Positions 27,557-36,550 of a stretch of DNA of 64,000 nucleotides are shown in pieces. The DNA is taken from NCBI GenBank assembly GCA_029821755.1, contig JALGSV010000004.1:124001-188000 (forward strand), in the 5' to 3' direction. The translations under genes and the position numbers were made by a program. Every line of letters starts with the position of its first letter. Positions within the stretch are counted from its first letter, which is position 1. This DNA is from Candidatus Zipacnadum vermilionense (lineage in GTDB: Bacteria > Armatimonadota > Zipacnadia > Zipacnadales > Zipacnadaceae). The notes beneath the pieces are model-generated. The model was not told the origin of the DNA, did not search any database, and saw only the letters and a program-made list of their open reading frames with translations.

Positions 27557-28687
27557 CTATCCCCACCTCTCCTCATAGTACTCGTCCATCCTCCGCCGCA
27601 TCTCCACGATCCGCGGCTTGTCCTCTTCTTGCCACTTCATCCCACTGTACCCGAACATCTGCAGCGGATGGTCCTCCAGGCGCGCCAGGTCGTTCTTGAT
27701 TGTGGCCTCGAAGTCTCCCTCCCACAGCTCCCGCCCGCCGGTGATGATGATGGGCCGATCCCCGATCTCCTCCAGCGCCTCCTCCAGGTGGATCTCCGGC
27801 GCAAAGGCCGTGGGCACGTCCGACCACTCGGAGTACCGCACGTTCGGCAGCCCCCGCAGCGTCTCCTCGAACACGTGCTTGCCGCCGCAGGTGTGAATCC
27901 CGATTTCGCCGTGGAACTCCGCGATCTGCCGGTCATACGGCAGCCCAAACTCCCGATAGCTCTCCCGCGTAATCAGGTTTACCGAGCACTCCGCGATGCG
28001 TTTGCTCGTGCCCACGTAGTTAACCATCCGCTCCGGACCAATCCACACCGGCAGCGTCCGATGTGCCTCCAGCAGGAAGTCAGTGATCATTTGCAGGAGG
28101 TGGTGCAGCCGCGCCGCGTCCAGCTTCATCGCGTAGAACAGCTCCGTCCCCAAGATCATGTGCGCGATGTTGATCGGCCCCTGCAGGTCCGGGTAGCCTA
28201 TCTTGATCTCCGGCGGCGTCTGGGCCTTGTAGACGTCAATCAGCTCTCTGATGCGCGGCCAGACCCCGGCGCTGTTGATGTCCGGCGCCGGGTAGTCGTC
28301 GAAGGTCGCCAGCGGCTGGTAGCCGGTCACGCCGCCGGTGTTGCGCGGGTTGCCGATATCAATCGGCGCCCCAAACGCACTCGCCACCGTTGCCGTCCCG
28401 AAGCATACCCCCAGCGCCGGCGTGAAAGGGTTGTTCATCTCCAGCGGACCGGGAATCCCGCGCAGCCCATCCAGCAGCCGCTTCTCCGGCGCCTCGAACC
28501 GCCCCCGCCTCTCCGCGTCGGTTTCCGGCACTTCCCGCCAGTGCTGCACCCTCCCCAGCGACAACGGGCATCCCCGCGGCCGCCTCCCCGCCTCCAGGTC
28601 CGCGTAAGTATTCAGGGTATTCTTCTCCGGGCGCTCTTCCATCACCTGAAGAACGCGCTCCACAGCCGTTTCAATTTCTGCAGTCAC
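27557..28687 (-). CDS. Uroporphyrinogen decarboxylase-like protein
   Basis: 376 residues from GTG 28687, with AGGAGG eight bases before. No N-terminal URO-D substrate motif is seen; GPLEMNNPFTPALGVCFGTA, GYPDLQGPINIAHMILGTEL and GEIGIHTCGGKHVFEETLRG (His-x-Cys as in corrinoid methyltransferases) mark it as a distant member. It diverges from the Gfo/Idh/MocA gene at 28873, a pairing often seen in carbohydrate loci. Function not known; decarboxylation of uroporphyrinogen is unlikely. Confidence 0.7.
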   Translation of the reverse strand: MTAEIETAVERVLQVMEERPEKNTLNTYADLEAGRRPRGCPLSLGRVQHWREVPETDAERRGRFEAPEKRLLDGLRGIPGPLEMNNPFTPALGVCFGTATVASAFGAPIDIGNPRNTGGVTGYQPLATFDDYPAPDINSAGVWPRIRELIDVYKAQTPPEIKIGYPDLQGPINIAHMILGTELFYAMKLDAARLHHLLQMITDFLLEAHRTLPVWIGPERMVNYVGTSKRIAECSVNLITRESYREFGLPYDRQIAEFHGEIGIHTCGGKHVFEETLRGLPNVRYSEWSDVPTAFAPEIHLEEALEEIGDRPIIITGGRELWEGDFEATIKNDLARLEDHPLQMFGYSGMKWQEEDKPRIVEMRRRMDEYYEERWG

Positions 28688-28872
28688 GACGATGCCTCCT
28701 AACAGCGATCACAGGTCCCGTAGGGGCGAATATCCGCCCGCGCCTGTTGACAGCCTTGCGTCGGAGCTCCAGGAAGGTCTCCCGCCTTCCCCGTCGAATC
28801 ATGGGCCCGGTGCCCTGGCGCGCATTGTAAAGCCTGCACTCACCTACGTCAACGAGAAGGGAAGTACCGTCC

Positions 28873-29883
28873 ATGTCCATCCGCATCGCCGTAGTCGGTC
28901 TCGGCGGCCAAGGCCGCAACCAGATGGAACTCGTCCAGAACCTCGGCCCCTATGAGGTCGTCGGTGGCAGTGACCCCTCTCCTCAGGCCCGAGAGGCGGC
29001 GGTCCCGCAGCTCGGCGTCCCCGTCTTCGAGACCATCGAGGAACTCCTCGACAAGACCAAGCCCGACGCCGTCTACGTCGCCACTGCCACCTTCGCCCAC
29101 GTCGAGCCCACCGTTACCGCCCTGGCGGCCGGCTCCAACGTCATCCTGGACAAGCCCATGGGCGTGGACCTGGCTGAGGCCGGACAGATGGTCGCCGCCG
29201 CCAACGCCTCCTCCGGCAGCCTCTACGTCTTCCACAACCGCCGGGGTGATGGCGACTTCCTCACTCTTGAGAAGCTCGTGCAGGACGGCGCCCTTGGCGA
29301 CCTGGTCATGCTCCAGTCGCGGCTTATGGCCAACGCCAAACAGCCCGCCGCGACTCCGGAGAACTGGCGTGCCGACCCCGCCCGCGGCGGCGGTATGCTC
29401 CTCGACTGGGGCCCGCACCTGACCGACCATGTCCTCGCTCTCATGCCCGGCAAGGCCACCCGTGTCCTTGCCGAGGTCCGCACGGTCAGTTGGACCCTCC
29501 CGGTGGAGAACTATTTCCGCCTTGATCTGTGGTTCGACGACGGCGCCCGCGCCCAAATCGAATACAACAACGCCTCCCCGCTGGACATGCCGCGCTTCTA
29601 CGCCCTGGGCGACAAGGCCTGCGCGGTCAAGCACGGCATGGAGGGCTGCGTTAGCGTCCCCTCGGTCATCCGCTCCGAGTTCCTGGTCCGCGACTACGAG
29701 ACAGGACGGATCGACATGGTCCAGTCCGCGCGCCCTGACCACATGCTGCTCTGGCGTAACCTCGCCGACGTCTTCCACGGCGAGGCCGAGCCCCTGGTCC
29801 CCCTGGACCACGCCTTCCAGGTCATGGCCGTCCTCGACGCCGCCCGCCGCTCGGCCCAGACGGGGTCATTCGTGGACCTGTAG
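28873..29883 (+). CDS. Gfo/Idh/MocA family oxidoreductase
   Basis: 336 residues from ATG 28873 (AAGGGAAG upstream). IAVVGLGGQGRNQMELVQNL is the NAD(P) loop; VILDKPMGVDLAEAGQMV has the catalytic Lys in a DKP variant of EKP; RGGGMLLDWGPHLTDHVLAL the C-terminal signature. Dehydrogenase of a sugar or cyclitol. Transcribed divergently from the UroD-like gene and closed by two hairpins at 29940-30025. Confidence 0.9.
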   Translation: MSIRIAVVGLGGQGRNQMELVQNLGPYEVVGGSDPSPQAREAAVPQLGVPVFETIEELLDKTKPDAVYVATATFAHVEPTVTALAAGSNVILDKPMGVDLAEAGQMVAAANASSGSLYVFHNRRGDGDFLTLEKLVQDGALGDLVMLQSRLMANAKQPAATPENWRADPARGGGMLLDWGPHLTDHVLALMPGKATRVLAEVRTVSWTLPVENYFRLDLWFDDGARAQIEYNNASPLDMPRFYALGDKACAVKHGMEGCVSVPSVIRSEFLVRDYETGRIDMVQSARPDHMLLWRNLADVFHGEAEPLVPLDHAFQVMAVLDAARRSAQTGSFVDL

Positions 29884-29939
29884 AGCCACCACACCAGGAG
29901 GGGCCGTGTCTAGCTGTGTTCAACCCCAACAAACGTAGG

Positions 29940-30025
29940 CCGACAGGCTCCTGGGCCTGTCGGGCCGTGAACGGCGCCGCACCGGCCCCCACGACAGCGC
30001 CCAGCCCCGGATGGGGGCTGGGCGC
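29940..30025. terminator. Two successive hairpins between convergent genes
   Basis: First hairpin CCGACAGGC (29940-29948) with GCCTGTCGG (29955-29963); second GCGCCCAGCCCC (29997-30008) with GGGGCTGGGCGC (30014-30025). They lie between the converging Gfo/Idh/MocA gene and the glutamate synthase operon. Neither has a T-tract on either strand. Confidence 0.6.
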
Positions 30026-30055
30026 GTCGGTGTACTGTTGAGTTGGCCGGATTAC

Positions 30056-30790
30056 TCAATAAGCGTATAGCTGCCCGTGCGGCCGGGTCGACGTAGCCCG
30101 CAGCTTCTGGAACGGCGCCCCCATGATCTCCTCCACCCCCAGCCCCAGAGCCTCGCAGTAGGGCTTCAGCGTCGCCCGCAGCATCTCCTGATCCTCCGCC
30201 GTAATCTCCTCGACCGACACGCCCTTGCCGATGTGCGCCTCCGGGACCTCCCCGCGCACGTACATGGCTCCCCCGTGCATCCCGCTCCCGCAGTACCGCC
30301 CCGCCAGCGGCTCCCCGCTCGGCGTGTCCAATCCCAGGATGATCAGCTTCCCGCCCGCCATGTACTCCCCGGCGAAGTCCTTCGCTCGCCCGCCGATGAT
30401 GATCGTCGGCTCCTGGTTCAGGTACGACTTCATGTGGATCCCGATGCGATACCCCGCGTTCTCTCGCACGTACACGCGCCCCCCACGCATCGAGTACCCC
30501 AGCACATCCCCGGCATGCCCCGGCACCACCACCAGCCCCCCGTTCATGGTATTGGCCACACTGTCCTGGACGCTCCCGGAGCAGTGGATACGCGGCCCGC
30601 TCATGAAAGCGGCCAGGTCATTCCCCGGGATACCCTCGATGCGGATGTCGACCTCCTGGTCTATCCCGCACCCGATATACCGGGTCCCGCAGACGTTGGC
30701 GAGATCGAATTCGGTCTCGCCCGCGGCAATGGCGGTCTTGATCTGCTCGTTCAGTGTCCTATGATCCAGGCCGGTGGCGTCTATTCTCAT
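30056..30790 (-). CDS. Glutamate synthase GXGXG (C-terminal) domain protein
   Basis: 244 residues forming the right-handed beta-helix that is the last domain of GltB in most bacteria. Repeated Gly-rich turns are visible: GDVLGYSMRGGRVYVRENAG, IIIGGRAKDFAGEYMAGGKL, YCGSGMHGGAMYVRGEVP. Here it is a separate subunit, as in archaeal-type glutamate synthases. The domain positions the channel that carries ammonia from the amidotransferase to the FMN site. It overlaps the flavoprotein gene by four bases (ATGA), last gene of the five-gene operon. Confidence 0.9.
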   Translation of the reverse strand: MRIDATGLDHRTLNEQIKTAIAAGETEFDLANVCGTRYIGCGIDQEVDIRIEGIPGNDLAAFMSGPRIHCSGSVQDSVANTMNGGLVVVPGHAGDVLGYSMRGGRVYVRENAGYRIGIHMKSYLNQEPTIIIGGRAKDFAGEYMAGGKLIILGLDTPSGEPLAGRYCGSGMHGGAMYVRGEVPEAHIGKGVSVEEITAEDQEMLRATLKPYCEALGLGVEEIMGAPFQKLRATSTRPHGQLYAY

Positions 30791-32103
30791 ACTTCCATCC
30801 CCGGCCCCATGACTTTGTGCTTGCGGTACTCCTTGGGCAGCGACAGCAGCCCCAGCTCCCGCCCGATCAGCTTCTGCTTGAACTCACTGACGTCGATCTC
30901 TTCGCGGATCAACCCGGTGATAATTCCCGCCCGGTCAATATCCCCCACAAACACCGCCCCGATGATCCGGTTGTCGCGCAGGAACAGCCGCCGGTAATTC
31001 TGCCCGTCTGGCGAGTTGTACTCGAGCACTTCCTCCGCCCGCGCGGGCTCGGTGAGCCCCACCGAGATGGTCGGCAGCCCGCACACCTGGATCGAGTTCA
31101 TCGCCACGCTGCCGTGGAAGGGCTGGTCGCCTCCCGCCATGTTCGTCCCCGCCACCTCCCCTTGCAGATACGCACTCGGCCAAATGGCAATGGGCCGGCT
31201 TTCGCCCAGCAGCATGTCATACCCCTCGGCCACGTCGCCTGCCGCGTAGACATCAGGGAGCGAGGTACGCATGTGGTCGTCAACCAGCACCCCGCGGTTC
31301 ACCGCCACTCCCGCTTCCGCCGCCAGGGAGGTATTGGGTAGCACCCCGATAGCCACGATCACCATCTGCGCCGGCAGCAGCGCCCCCGTGTCCAGTCGCA
31401 CCCCGTTCACCCGCCCCTCCTCGCCCGGCAAAGAGGCCGCGCCCCGCGAGGTCAGCACCCGCACCCCCGCCGTCTCTAGCGCCCGCTGTGCCAAGACCGA
31501 GCCCCGCTCATCCAGCGCCTGGGCCAGAATGCGGTCCAGCAGTTCCACCATCGTCGTCCGCAGCTCCAGGTGCTGCAGCGCCTCGGCCGCCTTGACGCCG
31601 ATCATCCCGCCGCCGATGACCACCGCCTCCTGCACCCCGTGCTCCTGGACCCCGTGCTCCTGGACCCACGACCGCACCCGCGCCACATCGGCATACCGCG
31701 TAAAGGTGAAGACGCCCCCCAGGTCCGCCCCCGGCAGATCGGGGACAATCGGCGCCCCCCCGCAGGCCAGCAGCAGCTTCCCATACCCCAGCGCCGCCCC
31801 GTCGTCCAGGACGACCTCATGCTCCTCCGGCCGCACCTCGGTAACCGCATGCCCCAGGTGCGTGGTCACCCGCATCTTCTGGTAGAAGTCAGCCCTGCGG
31901 TAGTTCATCCGGCTCTCGGGAATCTTCCCCGCCAGCACGTACGAGATCAGCGGCGTGCAGTAAGCCGGGTACGGCTCCCCGGAGACTACGGCGAGGTTCC
32001 CCGCCTGATCCTGGCGCCGAATCGCCTCCACGGCGGAGATAGCCGCCGTCGAGTTGCCGACGATGAGGTAGTCGTAAGAGCTCCGACTCAGCTTCTCACT
32101 CAT
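30787..32103 (-). CDS. FAD-dependent NAD(P)H oxidoreductase subunit of split glutamate synthase
   Basis: 438 residues. YDYLIVGNSTAAISAVEAIR is the FAD dinucleotide-binding start and QEAVVIGGGMIGVKAAEALQ the NAD(P)H site of the pyridine nucleotide-disulfide oxidoreductase fold; DVYAAGDVAEGYDMLLGES is the C-terminal FAD motif. There is no redox-active CxxxxC pair, so it resembles NADH oxidase/nitrite-reductase-type flavoproteins. Next to the ferredoxin and GltB pieces it should feed electrons from NAD(P)H. Overlaps the ferredoxin gene by eight bases. Confidence 0.9.
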   Translation of the reverse strand: MSEKLSRSSYDYLIVGNSTAAISAVEAIRRQDQAGNLAVVSGEPYPAYCTPLISYVLAGKIPESRMNYRRADFYQKMRVTTHLGHAVTEVRPEEHEVVLDDGAALGYGKLLLACGGAPIVPDLPGADLGGVFTFTRYADVARVRSWVQEHGVQEHGVQEAVVIGGGMIGVKAAEALQHLELRTTMVELLDRILAQALDERGSVLAQRALETAGVRVLTSRGAASLPGEEGRVNGVRLDTGALLPAQMVIVAIGVLPNTSLAAEAGVAVNRGVLVDDHMRTSLPDVYAAGDVAEGYDMLLGESRPIAIWPSAYLQGEVAGTNMAGGDQPFHGSVAMNSIQVCGLPTISVGLTEPARAEEVLEYNSPDGQNYRRLFLRDNRIIGAVFVGDIDRAGIITGLIREEIDVSEFKQKLIGRELGLLSLPKEYRKHKVMGPGMEV

Positions 32104-32530
32104 AGACTAACGCCTCATTCGGGCAGTGTAGAACGCACGCCGGTATTCCTTCCTCACCGCACAGATCACACTTGGACACGACCTTGCCTTCCTCCAGGTC
32201 AATGTGGATCCCCCCGAAGGGGCACATCATCACGCAACTCCAGCAGCCCACGCACTTCTCCGCGTCGTGGTGAACCACGCCCGTCTCCGGGTCCCGGGTC
32301 ATCGCACCCGCGATGCACGCCGCCACACACGGTGCGTCCTCGCAGTGCCGACATTGCAGCGCAAACGAGATCGGCCCCTCCTCCTCCACCATCACGGCCG
32401 GCTCCGGCAGGTTCTCCTCATCTCGGAAGGCCTTAACCAGCGTCTGGTGCCCGGAGTGTTCGAAGATGCAGTAGATCTCGCACAACCGGCACCCGATGCA
32501 GTACTCCTCTTTGGTGTAGATGCGTTTCAT
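32096..32530 (-). CDS. Polyferredoxin (HycB-type, several [4Fe-4S] clusters)
   Basis: 144 residues with four cysteine groups: CIGCRLCEIYC, CRHCEDAPCVAACIAGAM, CVGCWSCVMMCPFGGI and CDLCGEEGIPACVLHCPNEA. This pattern binds up to four [4Fe-4S] clusters, as in HycB/DMSO-reductase electron-transfer subunits. Its place between the flavoprotein and the FMN subunit fits electron transfer between them. The 68-base gap upstream holds a four-unit heptamer repeat. Confidence 0.9.
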   Translation of the reverse strand: MKRIYTKEEYCIGCRLCEIYCIFEHSGHQTLVKAFRDEENLPEPAVMVEEEGPISFALQCRHCEDAPCVAACIAGAMTRDPETGVVHHDAEKCVGCWSCVMMCPFGGIHIDLEEGKVVSKCDLCGEEGIPACVLHCPNEALVYE

Positions 32531-32535
32531 AGGAA

Positions 32536-32563
32536 GACTTCAGACCTCAGACTTCAGACTTCA
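32536..32563. repeat. Four tandem heptamers in the ferredoxin 5' region
   Basis: GACTTCA, GACCTCA, GACTTCA, GACTTCA in a row, ending six bases before the ferredoxin start on the minus strand, where no ribosome site is otherwise evident. Confidence 0.7.
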
Positions 32564-32598
32564 AACGCGAGTCGCGAGTGGGAACGGGCCGGTAGGCG

Positions 32599-34104
32599 TC
32601 ACCGGCCGGCGGGCAAGACGCCCAGAATCTCCAGCTCTTGCTCCGTCATGTCGATGCCGCGCAGCATCTCCCGGTTCCCCCGCAGGCTATCTATGGAGTT
32701 CATCCCCATCCCGCCCAGCATTTCCTTCATCTCCAAGCCCCAGGCGCGCAGCAGGTTCTTCAGCCGCCGCACCCCGATCTCGGGATTCAGCCGCTTGGTC
32801 AGATACGGGTCCTGCGTCGCTATCCCCCAGGTGCACTTGCCTGTGTAGCACTTCTGGCACATGTGGCACCCCAGCCCTATCAGCGCCGCCGTCCCGATGT
32901 ACACTGCATCCGCCCCCAACGCGATCGCCTTCATCACATCCGCGCTGTTGCGGAAGCCCCCGGCCACCACCAGCGAGGCCCGGTGCCGGATGCCGTCCTT
33001 GCGCAGTTGCGCATCCACCGCTCCCAGCGCCAGCTCAATCGGGATCCCTACGTTGTCCCGGATCATGGTCGGCGTCGCCCCCGACCCGCCTCGCACCCCG
33101 TCCATCGCCACGATATCCGCCCCCGCTCGCACCGCTCCGCTGGCGATAGGCACCACGTTGTGCACCGCCGCGATCTTCACCGAGATCGGCTTGCTGTATC
33201 CCGTCGCTTCCTTCAGCGCGTAGATTAGCTGCTTCAGGTCCTCGATGGAGTAGATGTCATGGTGCGGCGCCGGCGAGATCGCGTCCGCCCCCTGCGGAAT
33301 CATTCGCGTCGCCGATACGTCCGCCGAGACCTTCTCGCCCGGCAGGTGCCCGCCGATCCCCGGCTTAGCCCCCTGCCCAATCTTGATCTCCACTGCCGCC
33401 GAGTTCTCCAGGTACGCCGGCGTCACCCCGAACCGTCCCGAGGCGACCTGCACGATCGCATTGCTCCCATACTGGGCCAGCGACCGATGCAGCCCGCCCT
33501 CGCCGGTGTTGAAATACGTCCCCGATTCCGCCGCCGCCCGCGCCAGTGACATCGCCGCACTCAGGCTGATTGACCCGTACGACATCGCCGAGAAGATTAC
33601 CGGAATCTCCAACTCGAGTTGCGGTGAGAGCTTGGTCAGCGGCTTCCCCTGCTGGTCAAACTCGATCTTGTCGGGCTTGGCCCCCAGGAAGGTCCGCAGC
33701 TCCATCGGCTCCCGCAGCGGGTCAATCGAGGGGTTGGTCACCTGCGAGGCATTCAGGAACAGCCGGTCCCAGTACAGTGGGAAAGGCTTGTCAGCGCCCA
33801 TGCCGGTCAGCAGCATGCCCCCGCTCTCCGCCTGTCGCGCAATCGCCCGCCGCGCCCCCGTGTTCCACACCGCATGGTAGCGCCCCTGCTCGGCCCGCTG
33901 GACTACCTGCAGCGCCCCCGTCGGACACAACGTCACGCAGCGCTGGCAGCCGACGCACAGCTTTTCGTCGCTGCTTACGCTGCCGTCCTCCGGGTCGATG
34001 TTCTGGCAGCCGTGCGCGCACTGCCGCGTACACACGCCGCACTCAATGCATAGGTCCGCATCGCGCTGGACGTTGAATTCAGCAGGAATGAGCGAGAGAG
34101 GCAA
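32599..34104 (-). CDS. gltB: Glutamate synthase FMN-binding central domain with N-terminal ferredoxin domain
   Basis: 501 residues. Residues ~14-65 hold two [4Fe-4S] motifs (CIECGVCTRQCAHGC, CVGCQRCVTLCPTGAL). The remainder is the GltB synthase barrel: KIGQGAKPGIGGHLPGEKVS, ISVKIAAVHNVVPIASGAV, ADIVAMDGVRGGSGATPTMI, with CHMCQKCYTGKC for the [3Fe-4S] cluster. It makes two glutamates from 2-oxoglutarate and ammonia using FMN. This is the archaeal/Thermotoga-type arrangement, not the 1500-residue GltB of proteobacteria. It overlaps the end of the amidotransferase gene by 26 bases. Confidence 0.93.
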   Translation of the reverse strand: MPLSLIPAEFNVQRDADLCIECGVCTRQCAHGCQNIDPEDGSVSSDEKLCVGCQRCVTLCPTGALQVVQRAEQGRYHAVWNTGARRAIARQAESGGMLLTGMGADKPFPLYWDRLFLNASQVTNPSIDPLREPMELRTFLGAKPDKIEFDQQGKPLTKLSPQLELEIPVIFSAMSYGSISLSAAMSLARAAAESGTYFNTGEGGLHRSLAQYGSNAIVQVASGRFGVTPAYLENSAAVEIKIGQGAKPGIGGHLPGEKVSADVSATRMIPQGADAISPAPHHDIYSIEDLKQLIYALKEATGYSKPISVKIAAVHNVVPIASGAVRAGADIVAMDGVRGGSGATPTMIRDNVGIPIELALGAVDAQLRKDGIRHRASLVVAGGFRNSADVMKAIALGADAVYIGTAALIGLGCHMCQKCYTGKCTWGIATQDPYLTKRLNPEIGVRRLKNLLRAWGLEMKEMLGGMGMNSIDSLRGNREMLRGIDMTEQELEILGVLPAGR

Positions 34105-35197
34105 CTTTCTCCTCCTCTAGTGTAAAGACCACCGGCTTGCCCGCATCTATCGGCCACGACTCCTCCGGCTCGCCATCCACCGCCCAGATAGCCGCTTCCT
34201 CACTGGCCAGGTATGACCGGTCTCCCTTGATTGCCGCGGCTAACGGCCGCAGCTTGAGCCGATCGCAGAACCCCACCATTCCCCCGTCGTACCCCGCGAT
34301 AACCGCGAAAGGCCCGTTGAGCAGCGCCCCGGCATACGTCTGCCTCATCAGCGTCAGCAGATGCTTCCGCGTCAGGTCCGGCTCCCGGTCGATGTCCTCC
34401 CACTCCGGGCAGGCCATGGCCAGGCACGCCATCTCGATGCTCAGCTTGTGCCGCCGGCACAGCAGGTCAAACATGTAACTGATGACTTCCGAATCCGTGA
34501 ATAACGTACAGGGATACCCATTGGACTCCACATACCGCTTGTTCACCCCATACGAGGACAGCTCCCCGTTGTGGACAATCGACCACTCCAGCACATCAAA
34601 GGGATGCGCCCCCCCCCACCAGCCGCCGGTGTTGGTCGGGAAGCGCGTGTGCGACACCCACAGGTGCCCCAGGTACTCCTCCAGCCGGTAGAACTCGGCG
34701 ATAGGCTCAGGGTATCCGACGCCTTTGAACACCCCCATGTTCTTTCCGCTGGAGGCCACGTAGGCTCCCTCCACCTCCTGGTTGATGAACATGATGGTGG
34801 AGACCAGGTAGTCCCTCTCGTCCCGCGGTTCCACCCCCACCAGTCGCTTCTCCGGCACTCGCACGAAGAACCGCCACAGCACCGGCTCGTCATGGATAGT
34901 CGGCGTAGGCCGCGTGGGGATCTCCTCGTCGTGCACGACCTCCAGGGCCGTAGGCAGATACTCGCGCAGCCGGTCCAATCCCGCCTGATCCATGGCCATG
35001 ATGTGCAGCGCGTACTCCTCGGCGTGCTCCGGGTAGATGCCGTAGACTACGAAGCCCGCGCCCAGCCCGTTCCCTCGCTCGCGCATCACGCTCATGGCAC
35101 GCACGACGTCCTCAGAGTTGAAGCGGCGGCCGGTGCGGTCGAGGATGCCCGCGGTGCCGCAAGCGGCCGGAATCTTGAAGTCAGGTAGTCTATGCAT
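34079..35197 (-). CDS. Class II glutamine amidotransferase subunit of split glutamate synthase
   Basis: 372 residues. The Ntn-hydrolase fold is visible in CGTAGILDRTGRRFNSEDVV (putative catalytic Cys13 after a 12-residue leader that would have to be removed), LWVSHTRFPTNTGGWWGGAH, SIVHNGELSSYGVNKRYVES and LFTDSEVISYMFDLLCRR. It releases ammonia from glutamine for the synthase subunit. First gene of the operon, downstream of a recognisable promoter. Compared with GltB residue 1 Cys, the leader is longer, so the start could also be further in, but no other ATG fits. Confidence 0.9.
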   Translation of the reverse strand: MHRLPDFKIPAACGTAGILDRTGRRFNSEDVVRAMSVMRERGNGLGAGFVVYGIYPEHAEEYALHIMAMDQAGLDRLREYLPTALEVVHDEEIPTRPTPTIHDEPVLWRFFVRVPEKRLVGVEPRDERDYLVSTIMFINQEVEGAYVASSGKNMGVFKGVGYPEPIAEFYRLEEYLGHLWVSHTRFPTNTGGWWGGAHPFDVLEWSIVHNGELSSYGVNKRYVESNGYPCTLFTDSEVISYMFDLLCRRHKLSIEMACLAMACPEWEDIDREPDLTRKHLLTLMRQTYAGALLNGPFAVIAGYDGGMVGFCDRLKLRPLAAAIKGDRSYLASEEAAIWAVDGEPEESWPIDAGKPVVFTLEEEKVASLAHSC

Positions 35198-35263
35198 AGC
35201 CGGATATACCGAACCGCCGCGGCCTCCCGGGACACGCCGCGCCTGGATGGAACTGCTGCGTAT

Positions 35264-35293
35264 ATGCTATCGCGTCTTCGCTACCGTTGTCAA
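35264..35293 (-). promoter_or_regulatory. Promoter of the split glutamate synthase operon
   Basis: On the minus strand TTGACA (35293-35288), 18 bases, TAGCAT (35269-35264), about 65 bases before the first gene. No riboswitch-like structure was noticed in the leader. Confidence 0.65.
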
Positions 35294-35764
35294 TACTGCC
35301 GACCGGAAATATTTCGGCTATCCTTCCGCCCTCAGTTTTGCCGCTGGGCCTCCAGGTCCCTATTTTGATGGGTCTAGGCCCTCGCTCAGGCGGAGCACCG
35401 GCATATCTCTTCCGGCAACGGCTATCCTCCGACGCCGTCCTAGTCCGAGGTATGCGTCTCATCTCCCGGTGGCGCTCGGCTATCCGCGCAGGAGAGACCA
35501 CGCACCTGACTCGCGCAGAGCACACCTCTCTGCCACTCACGACTCCCATCACTCCTTCGCCCTCGCCTCCCGGCACTACTACTCCCGCCACGATCATCCC
35601 GACTGCTGGGCACGTACCCCGTCCTGCGCTAGCTTCCGCGTCCGTCGGTATGAGCCGCGCGCCGTTCCTCTTACTTCAGCCGCCTGTCCCTAGGGCCCTT
35701 CCCCCCTTGGTCCTCCCCAAACACTTCACTTATGGTTGACTCAACATTTACGCAATTCCACCTA
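35294..35764. other. Gene-free stretch between divergent promoters
   Basis: About 470 bases between the glutamate synthase promoter and the sigma-factor promoter. The open frames on either strand have no family-like segments and are interrupted or biased in composition; no repeat copy or strong hairpin was found. I see nothing I can name in it. Confidence 0.5.
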
Positions 35765-35793
35765 TAGACAAAAGAAAGTCCTGTATTCATAAT
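35765..35793 (+). promoter_or_regulatory. Promoter of the FliA-type sigma gene
   Basis: TAGACA (35765-35770), 17 bases, CATAAT (35788-35793): each element differs from the sigma-70 consensus by one base, in a locally AT-rich stretch 67 bases before the start codon. Confidence 0.7.
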
Positions 35794-35860
35794 CTCGTCA
35801 CTAAAGGCGAGAAGGGGAAGGGGCAGCAACCAACGAGTCTACCATCGCGGGAGGAAATCT

Positions 35861-36550
35861 ATGAGTGACATAAAGTACATCGTGAGTCGCATGGCGGCAG
35901 AGATGCCCGTTTCCGTCGATCGCGAGGACTTGATGAGCACCGGGACCCTGGGCCTGATCAAAGCGGTGGATCGCTTTGATCCCCAGCGCGGAGTGAAGTT
36001 CGAGACTTACGCGAGCTGTCTAATCCGGGGGGAGATCATGGAATCTCTCCGCGAACGCGACCCGGCTCCCCGATCCCTCCGCAAGCGCAGCCGGGAGATG
36101 AACCGGGTCGTCGCCGACCTGTCCGTGCAGTTACAGAGGATCCCCCGCACTGAGGAGGTGGCGCAGGCCATGGGAATAAGCGTGGCTGACTGTCAGTCGA
36201 TTCAGCATCGCCTGCGCACCACCGACGTGGTCTCGCTGGAGGAAAGCATCGAGGCGGATCCACAGGTCGAGTCCCGCGCCATGTTCGCCGAGGACCTGTC
36301 CGCTCTACGTGCGAGCGACCCCGCCGCAGCCCTGGAGCACAAGGAGTTCCTGCAGATGATTAGCGACGGCTTGGAGAAACTACCGGAGCGAGAGCAGGTC
36401 ATCCTGGCCCTTTACTACGGCCAGGACCTAACCCTGAAAGAGATCGGGGGCATCTTCGGTATCACCGAGTCGCGTGTCTGCCAGCTCCACGCCCAGGCTC
36501 TCAAGCGCCTTCGGGCCAGCATGGAGCAGGAGTACGCCCGGGCCGCCTGA
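35861..36550 (+). CDS. RNA polymerase sigma factor, sigma-28 (FliA/WhiG) type
   Basis: 229 residues from ATG 35861 with GGGAGGAAA. KYIVSRMAAEMPVSVDREDL and GTLGLIKAVDRFDPQRGVKFETYASCLIRGEIMES (in two parts) form region 2; LSVQLQRIPRTEEVAQAMGI region 3; LPEREQVILALYYGQDLTLK and IFGITESRVCQLHAQALKRL region 4. FliA family members direct flagellar, sporulation or stress genes. The first ~10 residues of the usual region 2.1 (PLVKYIA) are shortened to MSDIKYI. No flagellar gene is in the window. Followed by a large hairpin. Confidence 0.9.
   Translation: MSDIKYIVSRMAAEMPVSVDREDLMSTGTLGLIKAVDRFDPQRGVKFETYASCLIRGEIMESLRERDPAPRSLRKRSREMNRVVADLSVQLQRIPRTEEVAQAMGISVADCQSIQHRLRTTDVVSLEESIEADPQVESRAMFAEDLSALRASDPAAALEHKEFLQMISDGLEKLPEREQVILALYYGQDLTLKEIGGIFGITESRVCQLHAQALKRLRASMEQEYARAA

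Noticed and set aside
35198-35263. Glutamine riboswitch before the glutamate synthase operon
   Set aside because: Leader is ~65 bases, without recognisable conserved core.
35287-35739. 150-residue plus-strand open frame before the sigma gene
   Set aside because: Pro/Ser-rich low-complexity translation, no ribosome site, no family-like segment.
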